Of a DNA stretch of 5,393 nucleotides, positions 1 through 5,225 are shown in pieces. The first letter of the stretch is position 1. Each line of letters starts with the position of its first letter. The stretch is taken from contig JAMPHX010000083.1 in the NCBI GenBank assembly GCA_023663205.1, forward strand, positions 1 through 5,393, written 5' to 3'. The notes under the pieces were generated by a model. That model was not told where the DNA came from. It worked only from the letters and a program-made list of their open reading frames with translations, and did no database searches. Both the position numbers and the translations under genes were made by a program. Origin of the DNA: Corallococcus sp. GTDB taxonomy: Bacteria > Bacillota > Clostridia > Christensenellales > CAG-314.

Positions 1-105
1 CTAAATACACACAATGCCGATGCAAACATTTGCTGCATTACAGATTTGGACACAAAAAATAAATTGGAACACCGAAAACAACATCTGTTGGCGCAAATTG
101 AATAA
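1..105 (+). CDS. Possible C-terminal end of an upstream gene (partial, unidentified)
   Basis: The first frame is open from the left edge to a TAA at 103-105, giving 34 residues that end in ...HRKQHLLAQIE. The composition is unremarkable for a soluble protein tail: an N-terminal part with two adjacent Cys, then a Lys/Glu/Gln-rich, probably helical end. I do not recognise the family. If real, it ends 64 bases before the start of the PH-domain gene on the same strand, so the two could be co-transcribed; I see no convincing promoter between them. A stretch this short can be open by chance, and the next frame is also open over much of it (a possible start at 14), so the call is tentative. Confidence 0.4.
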   Translation, partial: LNTHNADANICCITDLDTKNKLEHRKQHLLAQIE

Positions 106-169
106 AATTACACCGCTTTTACCTTAATAACATAAAAACAATTATTATTTTGCAAAGGAGATTGTCAAA

Positions 170-832
170 ATGAATATAAATGAAAAGTATTTTCAGGACA
201 GTGAATTGCAAGACAATTCCATTGAAGACGTACTTAACCCAAACGAAGAAATTTTGTGGCGCGACAAACCCAACAAAGGTTCTTATATCTGGGCGCAGGT
301 AATAAGAATGATGCCGATTGCTATTGTTTGGTTGTTAATTGACGGATTTTTTATCGGCTTTATAACAAAAGGTATGATTAGCGGAGATATTCCGACCGAC
401 ATACTGTGGTTTGTAATACTGTTTTTTCTTTTGCATTTGACGCCCGTATGGATTTGGATTGCAGGTATTGTAAAATCAGTTGCCGAACTTAAAAACTTGG
501 AATACGCCATTACCGATAAGCGCGTAATCGTGCGCAGCGGAGTTGTTGGAATAGATTTTAAGTTTTTGAACTATGTGGAAATAGAATCGGTAAACGTAAA
601 GGTAGGAATTATTGACAAAATATTTAAAGTTGGAGATGTGTATATTAACGCTTCTACAAACTCGGCTGTGCTGTTCGATATCAAAAACCCCTACAAAATC
701 GGCAAACATCTGCAAAAAATTGTTGTTGATATGAAAAGCGATATCAATTACCCCAATGCGCTGCGTCCACAAAGCAATCCCGGTTACAAAACAAAATACG
801 ACGACAACCCGTTTGGCGACGATAATCTGTAA
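170..832 (+). CDS. Membrane protein with bacterial PH domain (bPH2 / YdbS-like)
   Basis: This 220-residue protein belongs to the family of small membrane proteins carrying a bacterial PH (bPH2, formerly DUF304) domain; their molecular role is mostly unknown. An N-terminal cytoplasmic part contains the family's usual EILWRDKP lead-in (about 27-34). Two hydrophobic helices follow (about 44-66 and 78-104). The PH domain starts at EYAITDKRVIVRSG (111-124) and runs through ESVNVKVGIIDKIF (139-152) and GDVYIN (155-160) to about 190. The tail (about 191-220) is polar, Pro/Asn/Asp-rich and probably disordered. The start is fixed by AAGGAG at 155-160, nine bases before the ATG. A hairpin terminator at 959-997 closes the unit. 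After the TAA the same frame stays open for 25 more codons (to 908-910). Family assignment is firm; function is not. Confidence 0.9.
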   Translation: MNINEKYFQDSELQDNSIEDVLNPNEEILWRDKPNKGSYIWAQVIRMMPIAIVWLLIDGFFIGFITKGMISGDIPTDILWFVILFFLLHLTPVWIWIAGIVKSVAELKNLEYAITDKRVIVRSGVVGIDFKFLNYVEIESVNVKVGIIDKIFKVGDVYINASTNSAVLFDIKNPYKIGKHLQKIVVDMKSDINYPNALRPQSNPGYKTKYDDNPFGDDNL

Positions 833-958
833 CAAAGTCCCTTGCAAACTAATTGCACTACGGCTGAAAAATTGATGAGAATGCCCGATTACAACAAATA
901 TCGCAAATAAATATTTTTGCAAAATTTAACTGTTTTGGAATTTGAATACAATATAACG

Positions 959-997
959 GCGTACCTTTGATATGTTAAACCAAGGTACGCTGTTTTT
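959..997 (+). terminator. Intrinsic terminator of the PH-domain gene
   Basis: A 9 bp perfect stem pairs 959-967 (GCGTACCTT) with 982-990 (AAGGTACGC), with a loop of about 14 bases, followed by a TGTTTTT run at 991-997. It lies about 125 bases after the PH-domain stop codon. No T-run is present on the other side, so it acts on the + strand only. Confidence 0.85.
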
Positions 998-1035
998 ATC
1001 GTCAATTTGAGTTAGAACGTTTGTTATATATCTAA

Positions 1036-1314
1036 TTTAACATTTTTGCGACAAACTTTCAAAAACCGTATTATAAAAGGCTAATATCTTACTTTTTTCA
1101 CATTACAATTTGTTACGATAATATAACTGACGGATTAGTCGGATTTTTGATTGACGTAAAAAAGGTCTTAAAACCAAGTCAATTTTTGACGCGGTCGATG
1201 TCTGCGGTTTTTGTTTCAAGATTTCATTTGTTAAAACCTATTCAATGGGAAAAGCCTGCTTCTGTGATTACTCTTACACCTGCTTCGTTTTGCGAAGCGT
1301 GCAATCTACTGTAA
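1036..1314 (+). other. Gene-free block with an unexplained 93-codon open frame (decayed gene or dispersed repeat?)
   Basis: The stretch between the two terminators (998-1335) holds no recognisable gene. One + strand frame is nevertheless open from just after the TAA at 1033-1035 to the TAA at 1312-1314. It contains one ATG, at 1198-1200 (38 residues, beginning MSAVFVSRFHLLKP), and an earlier possible TTG start at 1147. Neither has a good ribosome binding site. The peptide resembles no family I know. The minus strand is also open over long parts of the block (for example 1242-1382). Such openness is unexpected in A+T-rich non-coding DNA and fits a decayed gene, a very small unrecognised gene or a repeat element. 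A short hairpin (1282-1287 with 1293-1298) lies inside, and a looser one (ATTGAC / GTCAAT, about 1150-1183) precedes a T-run. Confidence 0.3.
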
Positions 1315-1335
1315 TATAAACAAACATTAACAACA

Positions 1336-1374
1336 AAACAGCGCCGCTGATTGTAATTCCGCATGGCGCTGTTT
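1336..1374 (-). terminator. Intrinsic terminator of the SpoIIQ-like peptidase gene
   Basis: A 10 bp perfect stem pairs 1336-1345 with 1365-1374 (AAACAGCGCC / GGCGCTGTTT), with a 19-base loop. Read on the minus strand it starts 8 bases after the peptidase stop codon and ends in TTTTGTTGTT. On the + strand it would be followed by TTTGTTTG, so it may be weakly bidirectional. Confidence 0.85.
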
Positions 1375-1382
1375 GTTTGAAA

Positions 1383-2039
1383 TTATTCGGTTACTTCTAC
1401 TTCTATTTCGTTGTAAATATCTCCGTTGACATACGGCATTGGGTCAACGTGTTTGCCGTCGCACGTTACTTCGAGGTGCAAATGCGCACCGTCGAGGAAT
1501 TCGTTGGACGCCGACAAACTTATTTCGCCGATTTTTTCTCCTTTTTTCACCACCTGCCCTTTGACAACTTCGACATTGCCGAGCGACGCGTATGTTGCAA
1601 TAACACCGTTGCCGTGGTCGATTGTAACAAGATTGCCCAAACCGTAAGATTCCGAAACGGTTGTTACCGTGCCGTCATACATTGCACATACCTGCGTGCC
1701 GTCATCTGCCGCAAGGTCAACACCTTTGTGCGTTTCCCAGTTGTTGAGAGTTGTGTTGAATACAAACAGCAAATCGTTTCCGTCGGTGAACTCCATACCC
1801 TTCTTTACATAGTTTACGGGACTGGAATAATATACTTTGACAATTTCCGTCTTTATTACAGGCTCGTCGGGCGGCGTGGGCGTTGGCTTGTTGCCTACGG
1901 GGTCGTCCGCAGGCGATTTGGTTAGCGTTACCGCCAATACTACCGTAAGTATTGCTACTGCGCAAAACAGAATAATAAGCAACGCTGCATTGTTACGCAG
2001 AAATTTTACAAATTTGTTTTGTTGAGAATTTGCACTCAT
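1383..2039 (-). CDS. Membrane-anchored M23 family metallopeptidase, SpoIIQ-like
   Basis: This 218-residue protein has a short cytoplasmic N-terminus, one transmembrane helix (about 18-40), a Pro/Thr/Asp-rich linker (about 41-60) and a LytM/M23 domain (about 70-203). The zinc-site pattern is complete: H104 and D108 in THKGVDL and H188 in the HLH motif (186-188). H142 in the IDHGNG motif is the expected further conserved His. M23 enzymes cut peptide cross-bridges in peptidoglycan. The single anchor, the length and the TLNNWETHKGVDL stretch resemble SpoIIQ of clostridia, the forespore-membrane partner of SpoIIIAH; this is inference from remembered family features. Unlike the Bacillus subtilis form, the first catalytic His is kept, so activity is plausible. 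GGAGG at 2051-2055 lies 11 bases before the ATG. The gene follows the unknown 2142-2600 gene by about 100 bases on the same strand. Confidence 0.85.
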   Translation of the reverse strand: MSANSQQNKFVKFLRNNAALLIILFCAVAILTVVLAVTLTKSPADDPVGNKPTPTPPDEPVIKTEIVKVYYSSPVNYVKKGMEFTDGNDLLFVFNTTLNNWETHKGVDLAADDGTQVCAMYDGTVTTVSESYGLGNLVTIDHGNGVIATYASLGNVEVVKGQVVKKGEKIGEISLSASNEFLDGAHLHLEVTCDGKHVDPMPYVNGDIYNEIEVEVTE

Positions 2040-2141
2040 AGTTTATCTTTCCTCCGTTGGTTGTTGGTAGAATTATTGACACATTTTGATTATTTATACA
2101 CGCAATTTCGATGTAAATTTAAAACCTATGCAATAGATTTA

Positions 2142-2600
2142 TTAGTAACTGCCCAATATCAGCGGACTTCCTATGTTTACCGATTGTCCGTCGTAGGCTA
2201 TTTGTACGTTGATATACATACCGTCAACAAATATTCCGCCCGTAACGGCAGGCGAATATCCGTATATTACGATTAGATTTTGCACCGTTTCGCGGAAGTA
2301 CTCGTGAAGATTGAGTTTATTAGACAGACGGCAGACATCAGCGGCACCGCCTGCAAAATGTACGCTTAAACCGTCTACACAATGTGCTTTACTTAAAGCC
2401 TCCTGCAAATTGTACATATTGCACTGCGCTATAACGCCGGTGCCTATATCGATAGCCTCGCCGCTGTATGAACGGCAATATATGTACACGCGGGCGTCAT
2501 CTACACCGACTGCGTCCGCCAAGTTGCGCGGCATTGCGAAAAAAAGCGCAACAAGCAATATGATACAAACAAATACAGTAACCAAGAACGATTTTTTCAT
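2142..2600 (-). CDS. Signal-anchored extracytoplasmic protein of unknown function (possibly YwmB-like)
   Basis: From the ATG at 2600 this is 152 residues: a basic start (MKKSF), a hydrophobic helix (about 5-23) acting as signal peptide or anchor, then a soluble part of about 125 residues with four Cys. I preferred this ATG to the GTG at 2660 because the GTG lies inside the prs terminator stem. The ATG gives a classical signal sequence and sits behind a plausible promoter, although its ribosome binding site (GGAAA) is weak. The function is not established. The C-terminal pattern YGYSP...VDG...NVQIA...IGSPLILGSY (113-152) recalls, from memory only, the end of the YwmB (TATA-box-binding-like) family, which is often found near murA, spoIID and spoIIQ. 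The SpoIIQ-like gene directly downstream fits this, but the protein is short for that family. No terminator follows it, so co-transcription with the peptidase gene is likely. Confidence 0.75.
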   Translation of the reverse strand: MKKSFLVTVFVCIILLVALFFAMPRNLADAVGVDDARVYIYCRSYSGEAIDIGTGVIAQCNMYNLQEALSKAHCVDGLSVHFAGGAADVCRLSNKLNLHEYFRETVQNLIVIYGYSPAVTGGIFVDGMYINVQIAYDGQSVNIGSPLILGSY

Positions 2601-2617
2601 AGCAATTTTCCGAAAGA

Positions 2618-2645
2618 ATTTTGCGAAAGTTACAATCGATGTCAA
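2618..2645 (-). promoter_or_regulatory. Probable sigma-A promoter of the 2142-2600 gene
   Basis: On the minus strand a perfect TTGACA (2645-2640) is followed after 16 bases by CAAAAT (2623-2618, four of six matches). It lies just beyond the prs terminator, so the unknown gene, and probably the peptidase gene after it, would start their own transcript with a leader of only about ten bases. Confidence 0.45.
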
Positions 2646-2649
2646 AGCA

Positions 2650-2681
2650 ATAAAAAACACTTCCGCTTACGCAGAAGTGTT
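2650..2681 (-). terminator. Intrinsic terminator of prs
   Basis: An 8 bp stem pairs 2674-2681 with 2656-2663 (AACACTTC / GAAGTGTT). It continues after one mismatch with two more pairs around a TTAC loop and is followed on the minus strand by six T (2655-2650 region). It begins 25 bases after the prs stop codon. Confidence 0.9.
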
Positions 2682-2706
2682 GACAAGTTATTATTAAAAT
2701 AAACGG

Positions 2707-3666
2707 TTATTCGTAAAGTTTTGAAACCGGCAAATCGGTGTACACTCTTTCGATTGCTTCCGCAAAAATGGGTGCAACTGAAATTTGCTGTATTTTGTCA
2801 AGATTCTTGTTTTCTTCCAACTCGATTGTATCAAGCACAACCACCTGTTTGAGCGGAGATGCCGCAAGACGTTCGATTGCAGGACCCGAGAGTACGGCGT
2901 GCGAGCAACAGGCAACTACTTCCTTTGCACCGTTATCTACAAGCGCTTGCGCGCCTTGGCAGATTGTACCCGCAGTATCTATCATATCGTCAAACATAAG
3001 GCACTTTTTGCCTTTGACATCGCCTATGACATTCATTACTTCCATGACATTTGCACGCGGACGGCGTTTGTCTATTATTGCAAGCGGCGCATTGAAACGC
3101 GACGCCATCTGGCGCGAACGCGACACGCTGCCCACATCGGGCGATACTACGATAAAATCGTCGGATTTGCTGTAACCGATTTTTGCAAAGTGACGCGCAA
3201 GTACGGGCATACCTACAAGGTTATCGACCGGTATATTGAAAAACCCTTGCAACTGACTGCTGTGCAAATCCATAGTAAGCACGCGGTTGGCACCCGCAGT
3301 TTGCAGAATATCGGCAACCAATTTTGCAGAAATAGGGTCGCGGGCGCGTGCTTTGCGGTCTTGACGCGCGTAACCGAAATAGGGCATTACTGCTGTAATT
3401 CTGCCTGCCGAAGCGCGTTTGAGCGCGTCTATTATTACAAGCAGTTCCATAAGATTTTCGTTGACGGGATGACTTGTGGATTGCACGATAAATACGTCGC
3501 AGCCGCGCACTGTTTCGCCTATGTTGACGGAAATTTCTCCGTCGGAAAACCTTCCGACTTCCATTTTGCCAAGTTCCAAATCCAACCGTTCGCAAATGGA
3601 TTTGGCAAGCAACTTGCTTGAATTTCCCGCAAAAATCTTTATTGTGCCGTGAGTATTATTTAACAT
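2707..3666 (-). CDS. prs: Ribose-phosphate pyrophosphokinase (PRPP synthetase, class I)
   Basis: This enzyme makes 5-phosphoribosyl 1-diphosphate from ribose 5-phosphate and ATP in the cytoplasm, the precursor for purines, pyrimidines, NAD, histidine and tryptophan. The 319 residues are full length for the family (about 315). Visible signatures are GRFSDGE (38-44), MPYFGYARQDRK (94-105), MDLH with the metal-binding His (132-135), SPDVGSVSRSR (175-185), the KRR basic catalytic patch (200-202) and the PRPP-binding loop FDDMIDTAGT (225-234). The MLNNTHGTIKIF start matches the usual N-terminus, and a G-rich site (GGGGTG) precedes the ATG. It is transcribed alone: a promoter at 3698-3726 and a terminator at 2650-2681 bracket it. 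No key residue is missing. In many Firmicutes prs follows glmU; that neighbour is absent here. Confidence 0.98.
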   Translation of the reverse strand: MLNNTHGTIKIFAGNSSKLLAKSICERLDLELGKMEVGRFSDGEISVNIGETVRGCDVFIVQSTSHPVNENLMELLVIIDALKRASAGRITAVMPYFGYARQDRKARARDPISAKLVADILQTAGANRVLTMDLHSSQLQGFFNIPVDNLVGMPVLARHFAKIGYSKSDDFIVVSPDVGSVSRSRQMASRFNAPLAIIDKRRPRANVMEVMNVIGDVKGKKCLMFDDMIDTAGTICQGAQALVDNGAKEVVACCSHAVLSGPAIERLAASPLKQVVVLDTIELEENKNLDKIQQISVAPIFAEAIERVYTDLPVSKLYE

Positions 3667-3697
3667 CTTTACGCACCCCGCCCGTTTTTATGATTTT

Positions 3698-3726
3698 AAT
3701 TTATCATTTTAGCCGTTAAGTGTCAA
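3698..3726 (-). promoter_or_regulatory. Sigma-A promoter of prs
   Basis: The minus strand carries a perfect TTGACA (3726-3721), a 17-base spacer, and TAAATT (3703-3698, four of six matches to TATAAT). Transcription would start about 25 bases before the prs ATG at 3666. No riboswitch or attenuator fits in so short a leader. Confidence 0.7.
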
Positions 3727-3979
3727 ACAAATATACAAAACAAAAATCAAGTTTATTACGATTTTTTTTAGCGCGGGCAAGGTCTATCAAATATACTTAT
3801 TGCTATCGGTTAGGCACAGTTTTTTTTATGTCAAAATGCGTTAAACGCGAATAATTCAAACGGAATATTCATTGAAATTATCTGCCAAATTGCCGCAATA
3901 ATAAGCGCGGATTTGTATATGAATTGAAACTTTGCAAATACAAACAGATGTCAAATAAGTTACTGTCGTATTAGATTTA
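3727..3979. other. Intergenic stretch with no gene I can support
   Basis: Between the prs promoter and the promoter of the small broken gene the sequence is A+T-rich, with runs of T at 3763-3769 and 3820-3827. I see no stem that would make the second a terminator. Open frames of 38-39 codons occur on both strands over about 3814-3950; the minus-strand one would encode a hydrophobic peptide (...AAIWQIISMNIPFELF...). None has a convincing start or ribosome binding site. Confidence 0.5.
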
Positions 3980-3988
3980 TGCTACAAT
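3980..3988 (+). promoter_or_regulatory. Extended -10 promoter before the broken small gene
   Basis: TGCTACAAT at 3980-3988 combines the TGn extension with a five-of-six -10 hexamer. The -35 position holds only TTACTG (3960-3965, 17-base spacer), which extended -10 promoters tolerate. Transcription would start near 3995, about 23 bases before the ATG at 4018. Confidence 0.55.
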
Positions 3989-4017
3989 AATATGTATTTT
4001 GACGAAAGGTTTTGTAT

Positions 4018-4194
4018 ATGCAATACGCTGATAATTTGCTCTACTGCAAATGTATCAAGTAAGGCAAAAGTGTCGTCGTTGAACGGTGCGAACAAGCCAA
4101 AGCGATTGCAATGGGTAATTCGCACTCTATGAGCAGTTTAAACTTCCAATACGCCAAACAAAAACGCAAACCCGAAGCGGATTTGCGTTTTTGA
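4018..4194 (+). pseudogene. Small gene (58 codons) interrupted by an in-frame TAA, function unknown
   Basis: An ATG at 4018 follows AAAGG (4005-4009, 8-base spacing) and an extended -10 promoter. The frame reads MQYADNLLYCKCIK, meets TAA at 4060-4062, then continues open for 43 codons to a TGA at 4192-4194. The part after the stop looks like protein: GKSVVVERCEQAKAIAMGNS, then a Lys/Arg/Gln-rich end (...YAKQKRKPEADLRF). Cys at positions 10, 12 and 24 might bind metal, which is speculation. I do not recognise the family. Options are a gene inactivated by one nonsense change, a sequence error, restart at the ATG at 4111 (no visible binding site), or two unrelated short frames. The terminator hairpin at 4159-4193 is built from its last codons. 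Confidence 0.45.
4159..4193. terminator. Shared bidirectional terminator between convergent genes
   Basis: A 12 bp perfect stem pairs 4159-4170 with 4182-4193 (CAAAAACGCAAA / TTTGCGTTTTTG) around an 11-base loop that can itself form three pairs. Both strands give a GCGTTTTTG ending. On the minus strand it lies 2 bases after the DUF1540 stop, and on the + strand it ends at the stop of the broken small gene. Confidence 0.85.
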
Positions 4195-4195
4195 A

Positions 4196-4345
4196 TTACT
4201 TCTTTTCGTAATTTTTGCAGTAATGCGCCGTGGAACAGTCCTCGCACGGAGTTACCGTAATGCAAGAAAGTTTGCAGCAACACTGTCCTCCGTCGTGATA
4301 TTTGCAAGCCGCGACATCGCACAATATAGTTTGTCTGTTGGTCAT
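4196..4345 (-). CDS. DUF1540 cysteine-rich mini-protein
   Basis: This 49-residue protein has nine Cys (9, 14, 22, 23, 24, 28, 34, 37, 43) spaced as in the DUF1540 domain: LCDVAACKYHDGGQC near the start, then an ITV strand and a closing C..C.....C cluster. Proteins of this family are small, widespread in Clostridia and probably bind metal through the Cys; their role is not known. The start is decided by a perfect AAGGAGGTG at 4361-4353, 7 bases before the ATG at 4345; an upstream in-frame start at 4474 has no such site. Three consecutive Cys (22-24) are unusual. It converges with the broken small gene, with which it shares a terminator. Confidence 0.88.
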   Translation of the reverse strand: MTNRQTILCDVAACKYHDGGQCCCKLSCITVTPCEDCSTAHYCKNYEKK

Positions 4346-4352
4346 ATGGTTG

Positions 4353-4361
4353 CACCTCCTT
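4353..4361 (-). promoter_or_regulatory. Very strong ribosome binding site of the DUF1540 gene
   Basis: The minus strand reads AAGGAGGTG, a nine-base complement to the 16S rRNA tail, 7 bases before the ATG at 4345. It settles the short form of the protein over the longer upstream frame and implies high translation. Confidence 0.85.
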
Positions 4362-4403
4362 TTGATACTATTGTGAACAAATAACCGCAAATAAATACCG
4401 CCT

Positions 4404-4426
4404 AAAAAAACTTGCGCACGGCAAGT
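4404..4426 (-). terminator. Terminator-like hairpin upstream of the DUF1540 gene
   Basis: On the minus strand ACTTGC (4426-4421) pairs with GCAAGT (4415-4410) around a five-base loop, and seven T run from 4410 to 4404. The shape is that of a compact intrinsic terminator, but no minus-strand gene precedes it in the window. It could block antisense transcripts coming from rplI or act as an attenuator before the DUF1540 gene. Confidence 0.45.
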
Positions 4427-4429
4427 CAA

Positions 4430-4458
4430 TTGACACATAACTGTTTTTGCTGTAAAAT
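4430..4458 (+). promoter_or_regulatory. Sigma-A promoter of rplI
   Basis: A perfect TTGACA at 4430-4435, a 17-base spacer and TAAAAT at 4453-4458 (five of six) make a near-consensus promoter. The start would be near 4465, leaving a leader of about 63 bases. A small TGCC/GGCA hairpin (4502-4513) sits directly before the ribosome binding site. Confidence 0.85.
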
Positions 4459-4514
4459 AAATGCAACAAAACAAAGCCGACTAACATACGGGCGTCAATG
4501 TTGCCGTTTGGCAC

Positions 4515-4521
4515 AAAGGAG
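4515..4521 (+). promoter_or_regulatory. Ribosome binding site fixing the rplI start
   Basis: AAAGGAG lies 6 bases before the ATG at 4528. An in-frame ATG at 4498 would place this site inside the coding region and add ten residues absent from bL9, so 4528 is the start. Confidence 0.85.
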
Positions 4522-4527
4522 CATACA

Positions 4528-4965
4528 ATGAAAATACTACTGTTGCAAGATGTAAAAGGACAAGGAAAAAAAGGCGACATAATAAACGTATCCGACGGCT
4601 ACGCAAACAATTTTTTGCTCAAAAAAGGACTGGGCAAAATAGCCACGGCAGATACGATTAACAGCGTAAATATTCACACCCAAGCCGTTGCAAAACAAAA
4701 ACTCGCCGAAAAAGCCGCAGCGGAAGAATTGGCGCGGAAAATGAAGGGCACGGAAGTGAAAATTGTTTCCACCAAAGGCGCAAACGGCAAAATGTTCGGA
4801 AGCATAACAAATAAGGAAATTGCAGAAGAACTTAACAAATTGGGGTACAAAGTGGAAAAGAAGCAAATTGCATTGAAAGAAGCAATAAAGGTTACAGGAC
4901 GCTATACGGTAAACGTAAAAGTATATGCGGAAATATCCGCTACGATTAGCGTAATTGTAGAATAG
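4528..4965 (+). CDS. rplI: Large ribosomal subunit protein bL9
   Basis: bL9 binds 23S rRNA near the base of the L1 stalk with its N-terminal domain and reaches outward through a long helix to a second globular domain. The 145 residues match the family's usual length of about 148. The N-terminal domain is plain (MKILLLQDVKGQGKKGDIIN, then VSDGYANNFLLKKGL). A Lys/Glu/Ala-rich connecting helix spans about 43-73. The C-terminal domain carries GKMFGSITNKEIAEEL (87-102) and ends in a beta-rich stretch. The gene stands alone between its own promoter and a strong terminator; the frequent partners gdpP/yybT and dnaB are not in the window. Confidence 0.98.
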   Translation: MKILLLQDVKGQGKKGDIINVSDGYANNFLLKKGLGKIATADTINSVNIHTQAVAKQKLAEKAAAEELARKMKGTEVKIVSTKGANGKMFGSITNKEIAEELNKLGYKVEKKQIALKEAIKVTGRYTVNVKVYAEISATISVIVE

Positions 4966-4981
4966 AATAAGAACAAATTTT

Positions 4982-5016
4982 AACGCGTTCCGATATTTGT
5001 TCGGAACGCGTTTTTT
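4982..5016 (+). terminator. Strong intrinsic terminator of rplI
   Basis: A 12 bp perfect stem pairs 4982-4993 with 5001-5012 (AACGCGTTCCGA / TCGGAACGCGTT) around a seven-base loop and is followed by six T (5011-5016). It begins 16 bases after the rplI stop codon. Confidence 0.95.
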
Positions 5017-5055
5017 CTTTCGACTGCAAACCGATTGACGCTTTGCCGTTAAATT

Positions 5056-5103
5056 TAGTTTTTGTGCTCAGATATTTGACGTTTTGCGCCAAAACACAAA
5101 CTA
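5056..5103. other. Imperfect stem-loop between the rplI and rplL terminators
   Basis: TAGTTTTTGTG (5056-5066) can pair with CACAAACTA (5095-5103) with a two-base bulge, and GTTTTG / CAAAAC (5081-5086 with 5090-5095) forms a competing small hairpin. No good promoter faces it on either strand, and it lies between two convergent terminators, so I assign no function. Confidence 0.25.
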
Positions 5104-5124
5104 TACATATTTTCAATAACAATT

Positions 5125-5159
5125 AAAATCCCGCCGAGCGTAATGCAAGACGGGATTTT
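5125..5159 (-). terminator. Intrinsic terminator downstream of rplL
   Basis: AAAATCCCG (5125-5133) pairs perfectly over 9 bp with CGGGATTTT (5151-5159) around a 17-base loop. On the minus strand the stem ends in TTTTAATT. It lies about 67 bases beyond the rplL stop codon. A smaller hairpin (5173-5178 with 5182-5187) lies between. Confidence 0.75.
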
Positions 5160-5225
5160 GAGTATAACTGAGTGAAACGCGGTTTCAACAATAATAATCA
5201 AAACCTTATTTGCCGATTGAAAAAC

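Noticed and set aside
1377..1925. 182-codon + strand open frame opposite the SpoIIQ-like gene
   Set aside because: It is antisense to a peptidase with intact zinc motifs, a good ribosome binding site and a terminator, and its translation has no recognisable motif.
2601..2660. N-terminal extension of the unknown protein to a GTG at 2660
   Set aside because: The GTG lies within the prs terminator stem, has no ribosome binding site, and would put 20 residues before a classical MKK signal sequence.
2785..3621. 278-codon + strand open frame opposite prs
   Set aside because: It is the antisense shadow of a full-length, unmistakable PRPP synthetase gene.
3728..3796. Nine-base direct repeat (CAAATATAC at 3728 and 3788)
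   Set aside because: It is too short and A+T-rich to mean anything, and there is no third copy or symmetric arrangement.
3820..3827. Run of eight T as a possible terminator tail
   Set aside because: No stable stem precedes it on the + strand, and no gene ends there.
3831..3950. Minus-strand open frame of 39 codons with a hydrophobic, membrane-like peptide
   Set aside because: There is no start codon with a ribosome binding site near its beginning, the other strand is open too, and T-rich DNA gives hydrophobic peptides by chance.
4346..4474. Longer form of the DUF1540 protein starting at 4474
   Set aside because: The near-perfect AAGGAGGTG site at 4353-4361 points to the ATG at 4345, and the extra 43 residues do not resemble the family.
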